Source of the DNA: CAKRZE01 sp045617585
Lineage (GTDB): Bacteria > Bacillota > Clostridia > Oscillospirales > CAG-272
Direction: 5' to 3'
Assembly (NCBI GenBank): GCA_045617585.1
Contig: JAZLIW010000159.1
Span: 1 to 27,872 of the forward strand
Length of the DNA stretch: 27,872 nucleotides
The position numbers were made by a program, and so were the translations under genes. Below the pieces are notes generated by a model. It ran no database searches. It saw only the letters and a program-made list of their open reading frames with translations, and had not been told where the DNA came from. Positions 22,422 to 27,872 of this stretch are shown here, one piece after another. Each line of letters begins with the position of its first letter. Within the stretch, counting starts at the first letter, position 1.

Positions 22422-23530
22422 TTCGTTCTTTTTCCTTTCTTTGTCCGTTCGGGCTTCCTTCCGGTTCCGGTCAGGTCCCGGTATTTCGAGAAGGCGGAGG
22501 CAAGGGCGTAGGTTCCCTCGATCTCCTCCGGTGAAGCGAGGAGCAGGGGGACGTTTTCCGCCTGCCCGCATTCGATGAGATATCCGGTCATATGCCATTC
22601 GATGTGGGTGAAGATATGTACGGCGTCGGTGATCTTCTTAACCGAGACCGGACGCATCCCGAGAAATTCGGCTGCCCGTTCCGCTTCCGCGGGGGAAAGA
22701 ACGCCGGGAACGTTCGGGAACTCGTACAGCCCGGCAAGCAGCCCGTGCTCCGTACGCTTCCGGATCGCGTAGGTCCCGTCGGGGCAGGAAAGGAGCAGTA
22801 CGGTCAGGTCCTCGATCCGGCGCGGCTTTTTCGCCGCCTTGACCGGGAACTCATTCTGCCTTCCTTCCGCTCTTGCGGCGCATACGCCCTCCCAGGGGCA
22901 GGAGGAGCACGCGGGCGCGCCGTTCGGCTGGCAGACCGTGGCGCCGAGCTCCATCAGCGCCTGCGTCAGGAGGGATGCGCTGTCGGGATAGGTCTCATAG
23001 ACGCCCCGGAGCAGATCGGAAAACGCCTTTTTCGTCTTTTCGTCGGTGATCTCCCGCCCGTCGGCAAACAGACGGGTGAGGACGCGGAGGACGTTCCCGT
23101 CCACGGCGGGCTCGGGCAGACCGAAAGCGATCGAGGCGATCGCACCGGCGGTATAAGCGCCGACCCCGGGCAGGGAAAGGAGCGCGTCACGGTCCGCGGG
23201 GAGGGCGCCGCCCCACTTTTCCACGATCTCGGCTGCCGCTTTTTTCAGGTTCCTTGCGCGGGAATAGTACCCGAGCCCTTCCCACAGCTTCATCAGCTTT
23301 TCGTCGGAGACGGCGGCAAGGGAGGCGATGTCGGGGAGCGCTTCCAGGAACGCCGCGTAGTATGGACGGACTGCCTCCACGCGGGTCTGCTGCAGCATGA
23401 TCTCCGAGATCCAGACGTGATACGGCGTCGGATCGGAGCGCCACGGCATCACGCGCGCGGATGCGCGGTACCAGTAGAGGAGCTCCGGGACCCGGGCACG
23501 CAGAAGGTCTTGCTTTTCGTTGTCGTTCAT
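22418..23530 (-). CDS. mutY: A/G-specific adenine glycosylase MutY
   Basis: The 370-residue DNA repair enzyme removes adenine mispaired with 8-oxoguanine. It has the catalytic Glu in WISEIMLQQTRVEAV (E43), the helix-hairpin-helix LPGVGAYTAGAIASIA (120-135), the catalytic Asp in PAVDGNVLRVLTR (D144), and the iron-sulfur cluster cysteines C200, C208, C211 and C217. The first spacing is seven residues rather than the six of E. coli; this may be a lineage variant. The C-terminal half is a NUDIX-like 8-oxoG recognition domain (YAIRKRTEHGLLAGLYEFPNV). The ATG at 23530 has no clear ribosome binding site, so the exact start is uncertain by a few codons. It is followed by the overlapping aminopeptidase gene and preceded by a hairpin after the beta-helix gene. 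Confidence 0.95.
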   Translation of the reverse strand: MNDNEKQDLLRARVPELLYWYRASARVMPWRSDPTPYHVWISEIMLQQTRVEAVRPYYAAFLEALPDIASLAAVSDEKLMKLWEGLGYYSRARNLKKAAAEIVEKWGGALPADRDALLSLPGVGAYTAGAIASIAFGLPEPAVDGNVLRVLTRLFADGREITDEKTKKAFSDLLRGVYETYPDSASLLTQALMELGATVCQPNGAPACSSCPWEGVCAARAEGRQNEFPVKAAKKPRRIEDLTVLLLSCPDGTYAIRKRTEHGLLAGLYEFPNVPGVLSPAEAERAAEFLGMRPVSVKKITDAVHIFTHIEWHMTGYLIECGQAENVPLLLASPEEIEGTYALASAFSKYRDLTGTGRKPERTKKGKRTK

Positions 23531-23541
23531 GATCGTAACGG

Positions 23542-23583
23542 AAAAGGGGTATCAAAACACGTCACGCGTTTTTACACCCCTTC
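23542..23583 (-). terminator. Hairpin between the surface beta-helix gene and mutY
   Basis: In the minus direction AAGGGGT and AAAACGCG pair with CGTGTTTT and ACCCCTT around a short loop, with small bulges, followed by TTTTCC. It fits a terminator for the upstream gene. A T-rich CTTTTTG follows on the plus side as well. Confidence 0.5.
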
Positions 23584-23601
23584 TTTTTGTTTCGTTTCTT
23601 C

Positions 23602-24594
23602 TTATTCGGCTTTTTCGGCGTTTTTGCGCTTTTTCTTTTCGGCGAGCGCGGCGGCACGCTTTTCTTCAAGTTCCGCTTTCTTCTTCTGATCCTTGCGGTA
23701 CTGATGCAGGATCGGGAGACCGACCGCCGCGGCAAAGAGCAGGATCACGAAGGCGAAGATCAGATAATCGAGGAAGCGGGGCGCCTCGACGTCAAAGAGC
23801 GCCGAGAGGATCAGACTGGTTTTCTGCGTTCTCGTCGGGATCAGCAGGATCGAGGTCTCACCGCCGTATTCCGTGACGTCCTTCAGCGTTTCGGCGGAGG
23901 AGCCCGCGCGGATCACGTTGTTTTCCTTGATCTTTACCGTGGGGGCTTCGAGCGCGGCGGTCTTCGCGTTGACGGTCAGATCGCAGGAGGCGACCGAAAG
24001 GGAACCGGGGCTGAAGATCGGCGCGTTTGCGGTCAGCCTGCCGTTGTTGATCTGTACGGTCGCGCCGTTGATCGCTTTTCCGTCCGCGTCGGTGATATTG
24101 ACGGTCAGATCCGTCGTTCCGCCGAAGATCACGGCGGGATACTCGGAATATACACCGGTCGTTCCGGCGTCGATCGTGATCCTGCCGCTGTTGAATTTGA
24201 GGGAGGCGGTCTTGTCCACGCTCATCATTTTCAGCCCGACCTCGCCGGCGACCAGATGCAGCGTTCCGCTGCCCTGCACGGTCAGCGTTCCGATCGCCGT
24301 CAGGGCGATGCGGGAAGCGGAGATGTAGTTGTCGCCCTTCAGGACGAGCGTCGCGTTCTCCGGGATGCGGAAGCCGTATTCCGCGTCGGTCTCGAGATAC
24401 AGATGGTCGAACGTCATGATATTGGTGCGGTTTGCCCATTCGTAGCCGCTGCCTCTCGCGTTCTGTTTGACCGTCGAAAGATCGACCGGTTCGGTCAGGA
24501 TCTCACGGTCCGCCGCTCCGGCAGGGAGCGGGCAGAGCAGCGCGGTGACGAGAAGGACTGCGGCGAGCAGAGCCGACAGAATGTTTCTTTTCAT
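23602..24594 (-). CDS. Secreted, C-terminally membrane-anchored beta-helix protein
   Basis: The 330-residue protein starts with a clear signal peptide (MKRNILSALLAAVLLVTALL, likely cleaved after LPAGA near residue 27). The mature part is built of short beta repeats: ATLVLKGDNYISASR, GTLTVQGSGTLHLVAG, ASLKFNSGRITIDAGTTGVYS, ATVQINNGRLTANAP, resembling the carbohydrate-binding repeat domains of Clostridia surface proteins. A hydrophobic segment FLDYLIFAFVILLFAAAVGL (274-293) and a tail of about 34 residues rich in Lys, Glu and Ala follow, a stop-transfer anchor with cytoplasmic tail. The ATG at 24594 is preferred because it starts the signal peptide; an upstream frame to 24762 crosses the promoter. 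It is divergent from ligA. Function and ligand are unknown. Confidence 0.75.
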   Translation of the reverse strand: MKRNILSALLAAVLLVTALLCPLPAGAADREILTEPVDLSTVKQNARGSGYEWANRTNIMTFDHLYLETDAEYGFRIPENATLVLKGDNYISASRIALTAIGTLTVQGSGTLHLVAGEVGLKMMSVDKTASLKFNSGRITIDAGTTGVYSEYPAVIFGGTTDLTVNITDADGKAINGATVQINNGRLTANAPIFSPGSLSVASCDLTVNAKTAALEAPTVKIKENNVIRAGSSAETLKDVTEYGGETSILLIPTRTQKTSLILSALFDVEAPRFLDYLIFAFVILLFAAAVGLPILHQYRKDQKKKAELEEKRAAALAEKKKRKNAEKAE

Positions 24595-24655
24595 AAAAAA
24601 CAGGACCTTTCTTCGGTTTCCGGTGTTCCGGACGCACGTTCGTCCGGTTCTTATC

Positions 24656-24684
24656 AGTATACCATAGATCGGGAGGAAATGCAA
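24656..24684 (-). promoter_or_regulatory. Promoter of the surface beta-helix protein
   Basis: On the minus strand TTGCAT (24684-24679), 17 bases, TATACT (24661-24656) preceded by TGG (extended -10). The leader contains a hairpin CCGGACG/CGTCCGG (24628-24647). Confidence 0.7.
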
Positions 24685-24726
24685 TACTTTTATTTTTGAA
24701 AAGAAGTGAAAAAAACGGAAAGGGTA

Positions 24727-24756
24727 TTGCGTTTTCCCTCTGAAATGTGGTATAAT
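24727..24756 (+). promoter_or_regulatory. Promoter of ligA
   Basis: TTGCGT (24727-24732), 18 bases, TATAAT (24751-24756) preceded by TGG. The start near 24763 leaves a leader of about 35 bases before the ATG at 24798 and argues against the ATG at 24765 as start codon. Confidence 0.65.
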
Positions 24757-24797
24757 TATCATGTATGATTATGTTTACCGGAGATCGGAGGAGCGGA

Positions 24798-26762
24798 ATG
24801 GAAGACGTAAGGAAGCGCATGGAGGAACTGACGAAAGAGGTCGCCTACCACGCAAAACGGTATTATGAAGACGACGCACCGGAGATCTCCGACTACGAGT
24901 ACGACGCGCTCTTCCGCGAACTGCAGGAACTGGAGGCGGCGTACCCGGAGTACGCGGATCCCGCTTCCCAGACGCACCGCATCGGCGGCGCGGTGCTCGA
25001 TAAATTCGAGAAGGTCACGCATACCGTCGTGATGGGGAGCCTGCAGGACGTGTTTTCCTACGCGGAGCTGAAGGACTTTCTGCTGCGCGCGGGCGAGGCG
25101 GACGAATATTCGGTGGAAGCGAAGATCGACGGGCTGTCGGTCGCGCTCCGCTACGAGAACGGACTTCTCGTCCGGGGAGCGACCCGCGGCGACGGTACGG
25201 TCGGAGAGGACATCACCGGAAACGTGAAGACGATCGCGGGCATCCCGCTCCGCATCCCCTATTCCGGGACGCTGGAGGTGCGCGGCGAGGTCTATATGCC
25301 GCGGCGCGTCTTTGCCTCCCTGAACGAAAAGCGGGAGAAGGAAGGGCAGCCTCTGTTCGCCAACCCGCGCAACGCGGCGGCGGGCGCGCTCCGTCAGCTC
25401 GACCCGAAGATCACGGCGTCGAGGCGGCTGGACATTTTCGTCTTCAACCTCCAGTATTGCGGCCGCGCGTTCACGAAGCATGACGAGACGATGGAATTCC
25501 TCAAAGAGCAGGGCTTCCGCGTGATCGAGTTAAGGAAGACCGTCCGCACGCCGGACGAAGCGGTGGAGATGATTGCGCAGATCGGCGGGATGCGGGACGA
25601 GCTCCCCTACGATATCGACGGCGCGGTGGTCAAGGTCAACGATCTGAAGACGCGGGACGTCATGGGCATGACCTCGAACACGCCGCGGTGGGCGGTCGCC
25701 TATAAATATCCGCCCGAACGGAAGGAAACGGAACTGCTCGACATCGTCGTGCAGGTCGGCAGGACCGGCGTGCTGACGCCGAACGCTGTGCTTTCCCCGG
25801 TCCGTCTCGCCGGAACGACGGTCAGCCGCGCGACCCTGCACAACATCGACCGGATCCGGGAACTGGATCTGCGCATCGGCGATACCGTTACGGTGCAGAA
25901 GGCCGGGGATATCATCCCGGAGATCGTCGGCACCGTGCCCGGAAAACGGCGCGAGGGCAGCGTACCCTACGAAATGCCGCGGTTCTGCCCCTCCTGCGGG
26001 GAACCGGTCGTCCGGGACGAGGAAGCGGCGGTCCGCTGCACGAACGGCGCCTGCCCCGCCCAGCTCGTCCGCACGCTGATGCATTTCACTTCCCGCGACG
26101 CGATGGACGTCGAGGGGATGGGGGAGGCGCTTGTGACCGCGCTCTGCGCGGAGGGTCTCGTCCGCACGCCGGCGGATCTGTACGCGCTGACCGAAAAGGA
26201 TCTCGTTCCGCTGGAGCGGATGGGGGAAAAGTCGGCGGCAAAGACGGTCGCCGCGATCGCTGCGTCGAAGGAACGAGGGCTTTCCCGTCTGCTCTACGCG
26301 CTGGGCATCCGTCAGGTCGGAGAGAAAGCGGCGAAGGTGCTGGCAAAGGAATTTACCGATATCGAGCGCTTCTTCACGCTGACGGCGGAGGAACTGACCG
26401 CCGTTCCCGACGTCGGGCAGATCACGGCGGATTATATCGTGAACTTTTTCGCGCATCCCCAGACGAGGGAAACGGTCGACCGCCTGAAGGAAAAGGGCGT
26501 CGTCACGACCGGGACGGTCGAGGTGATCGGTCAGAAGCTCGCGGGGAAGACCTTCGTCCTCACGGGGACGCTGCCGCATCTCACGCGGGATGAGGCGGGC
26601 ACGATGATCGAGGCGCAGGGCGGAAAGGTCTCCTCCTCCGTCTCGGGGAAGACCGATTACGTCGTCGCCGGTGAAAAGGCGGGCTCCAAGCTGACGAAGG
26701 CGGAGCAGCTCGGGATCGCCGTCCTTGACGAGGACGGGCTCCGGAAACTGCTGGAAGAGTAA
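24798..26762 (+). CDS. ligA: NAD-dependent DNA ligase
   Basis: The enzyme seals nicks in DNA using NAD+ during replication and repair. From the ATG at 24798 it has 654 residues, close to the usual 660-670. It shows the N-terminal Ia domain (YYEDDAPEISDYEYDALFREL), the adenylation site VEAKIDGLSVALRYENG with the active Lys at 109, the GEVYMPRRVF and VVKVNDL motifs, and the zinc finger CPSCGEP ... RCTNGACPAQ. The helix-hairpin-helix region (ERMGEKSAAK, LGIRQVGEKAAK) and a C-terminal BRCT domain (GKTFVLTGTLPHLTRDEAG) complete it. GGAGGAG upstream of 24798 and the promoter position decide against the ATG at 24765. obgE follows after 33 bases, probably on the same transcript. Confidence 0.97.
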   Translation: MEDVRKRMEELTKEVAYHAKRYYEDDAPEISDYEYDALFRELQELEAAYPEYADPASQTHRIGGAVLDKFEKVTHTVVMGSLQDVFSYAELKDFLLRAGEADEYSVEAKIDGLSVALRYENGLLVRGATRGDGTVGEDITGNVKTIAGIPLRIPYSGTLEVRGEVYMPRRVFASLNEKREKEGQPLFANPRNAAAGALRQLDPKITASRRLDIFVFNLQYCGRAFTKHDETMEFLKEQGFRVIELRKTVRTPDEAVEMIAQIGGMRDELPYDIDGAVVKVNDLKTRDVMGMTSNTPRWAVAYKYPPERKETELLDIVVQVGRTGVLTPNAVLSPVRLAGTTVSRATLHNIDRIRELDLRIGDTVTVQKAGDIIPEIVGTVPGKRREGSVPYEMPRFCPSCGEPVVRDEEAAVRCTNGACPAQLVRTLMHFTSRDAMDVEGMGEALVTALCAEGLVRTPADLYALTEKDLVPLERMGEKSAAKTVAAIAASKERGLSRLLYALGIRQVGEKAAKVLAKEFTDIERFFTLTAEELTAVPDVGQITADYIVNFFAHPQTRETVDRLKEKGVVTTGTVEVIGQKLAGKTFVLTGTLPHLTRDEAGTMIEAQGGKVSSSVSGKTDYVVAGEKAGSKLTKAEQLGIAVLDEDGLRKLLEE

Positions 26763-26795
26763 GATAAGAAACAGAGAAGAAAAGGAAACGGAAAA

Positions 26796-27872
26796 ATGCT
26801 GATCGACCACGTAAAACTGTACGTCAAGGCGGGCAACGGCGGAAACGGCTGCGTTGCCTTTCACCGCGAAAAATACGTCTCCCACGGCGGACCCGACGGC
26901 GGGGACGGCGGGAACGGGGGCAATATCGTCCTGACGATCGACAAGGGAACGAATACCCTTCTGAATTACAAATACCGTCATAAATTCGTTGCCGGCAACG
27001 GCGGAGACGGTGCGAACAAAAAATTTCACGGCGCAAACGCGGAGGACCTGGTCCTTCCCGTACCTGAAGGCACGGTCGTGAAGGATGCGGAGACCGGAGA
27101 CGTGATCTGCGATATGTCGGACTGCGGGCCGTTCATTCTCTGCCACGGCGGCAGAGGCGGCTGGGGCAACCGCCATTTCGCGACCGCGACCAGACAGATC
27201 CCCCGGTTCGCCAAAAGCGGAACGCAGGGGGAAGAGCGGGAGGTCCTGCTCGAGCTGAAAATGATCGCGGACGTCGGTCTTATCGGGATGCCGAGCGTCG
27301 GCAAATCCTCGATCCTCGCGGCGATCTCCGCCGCAAGACCCAAGATCGCGGAATACCATTTCACGACGCTTTCCCCGAATCTCGGCGTCGTCTCCGTCGG
27401 AGAGGGAAAGGGCTTCGTCGCCGCGGATATTCCCGGTCTTATCGAGGGTGCCTCGGAGGGCGCGGGCCTCGGGCACGATTTCCTGCGGCACGTTGACCGC
27501 TGCCGTCTGCTGCTGCACGTCGTGGACGTCGCGGCGACCGAGGGCAGGGATCCCGTCGAGGATATGCGCATGATCAACGGGGAACTGGAAAAATACAGTC
27601 CCGAGCTTGCCTCCCGCCCGCAGATCGTCATCGCCAACAAATGCGATCTGGCGACGGAGGAGCAGATCGAAACACTGAAGGCTGCTTCCGCGGGGACGCT
27701 CGGCTTCCTTCCGGTTTCGGCATTGAACGGAGACAACCTCGGCGCGATGGTGCGCGAGGTCGCGCGCGTCCTTGAGACGCTTCCGCCCGTCAGGGTCTAC
27801 GAGACGACCTACGTCAAGCCGGAGCAGGTCATCGACCGCAACGATCACGAGATTGAGATCACCGTCGATCAC
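26796..27872 (+). CDS. obgE: GTPase ObgE/CgtA (partial, 3' end beyond window)
   Basis: The first 359 codons of an Obg GTPase, an essential ribosome-associated protein, are present; the frame is open to the window edge. The glycine-rich Obg fold fills about residues 1-158 (VKLYVKAGNGGNGCVAFHRE, GGPDGGDGGNGGN, GGRGGWGNRHFATATRQ). The GTPase domain follows with P-loop GMPSVGKSS (from residue 164; GFPNVGKS is more usual), the switch YHFTTLSPNLG, G3 ADIPGLIEGASEGAGLGHDFLRH (split here as ADIPGLIEGA and AGLGHDFLRH), G4 NKCD and G5 SALNG. The visible end (VYETTYVKPEQ) should lead into the C-terminal OCT domain, missing here. AAAGGA before the ATG supports the start. It lies 33 bases after ligA. Confidence 0.97.
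   Translation, partial: MLIDHVKLYVKAGNGGNGCVAFHREKYVSHGGPDGGDGGNGGNIVLTIDKGTNTLLNYKYRHKFVAGNGGDGANKKFHGANAEDLVLPVPEGTVVKDAETGDVICDMSDCGPFILCHGGRGGWGNRHFATATRQIPRFAKSGTQGEEREVLLELKMIADVGLIGMPSVGKSSILAAISAARPKIAEYHFTTLSPNLGVVSVGEGKGFVAADIPGLIEGASEGAGLGHDFLRHVDRCRLLLHVVDVAATEGRDPVEDMRMINGELEKYSPELASRPQIVIANKCDLATEEQIETLKAASAGTLGFLPVSALNGDNLGAMVREVARVLETLPPVRVYETTYVKPEQVIDRNDHEIEITVDH

Noticed and set aside
22421..22598. Longer N-terminus of the M18 aminopeptidase
   Set aside because: The extra 59 residues are basic and disordered, overlap mutY, and the start at 22421 has an ATGA overlap and a ribosome binding site.
24628..24647. Hairpin CCGGACG/CGTCCGG in the leader of the surface beta-helix gene as a riboswitch
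   Set aside because: It is a single 7-bp stem without any further conserved structure that I recognise.
25530..27872. Open frame of 780 codons on the minus strand opposite ligA and obgE
   Set aside because: It is a mirror of two well-known genes with the same GC-driven bias and no recognisable domain.
1..27872. CRISPR arrays, toxin-antitoxin pairs, restriction systems, prophage structural genes
   Set aside because: No regularly spaced repeats and no matching proteins were seen on either strand; DUF5131, though named after a phage protein, has no phage neighbours.

Overview
The window is a GC-rich bacterial chromosome segment, most likely from an anaerobic, spore-forming member of the Clostridia, probably an uncultured gut or rumen lineage. 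The evidence is an oxygen-sensitive class III ribonucleotide reductase, a spoIIID gene with a plausible sigma-E promoter, many lipoproteins with carbohydrate-associated folds, a TAXI-type TRAP transporter, AGGAGG-type ribosome binding sites and TTG starts. No family-level assignment is possible from the sequence alone. There is no prophage, CRISPR array or conjugative element.

Layout. (1) 1-135: edge of an insertion sequence, with the first codons of a transposase leaving the window and a large imperfect palindrome. (2) 182-5690, minus strand: a beta-helix/GH28-like protein, nrdG, nrdD and trxB. nrdD carries a fused C-terminal redoxin domain. The nrdD-trxB pair has its own consensus promoter overlapped by two NrdR-box-like palindromes. 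Together these genes look like a self-contained anaerobic deoxynucleotide module: glycyl-radical reductase, activase, built-in redoxin and thioredoxin reductase. (3) 5849-6206, plus strand: spoIIID. (4) 6302-11290: a carbohydrate-type regulon. A LacI-family regulator is divergent from an orphan ABC solute-binding lipoprotein and a multidomain beta-helix lipoprotein, with a central-CG operator over the predicted start of the divergent operon. (5) 11492-14716: TAXI solute-binding lipoprotein and fused TRAP permease, separated by a strong hairpin. (6) 14899-16356: a lipoprotein with a GH43-like propeller behind a perfect consensus promoter. (7) 16454-19410: a close-packed run of a membrane protein, a DUF5131 (Gp37/Gp68-like) protein, a small lipoprotein and a flavin-reductase-like protein. 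(8) 19462-21100: tRNA-Gly(GCC), an unrecognised two-TM protein of visibly lower GC, and a 148-bp inverted-repeat element resembling a MITE. (9) 21126-24594, minus strand: M18 aminopeptidase and mutY with overlapping stop/start, and a surface beta-helix protein. (10) 24798 to the end, plus strand: ligA and the first 359 codons of obgE.

Nothing here is a clear-cut new defence or biosynthetic system. The most interesting points are the nrdD-redoxin fusion with its NrdR-type control region and beta-helix neighbour, the LacI-controlled SBP/beta-helix pair without permeases, and the low-GC gene and miniature element next to the tRNA gene.
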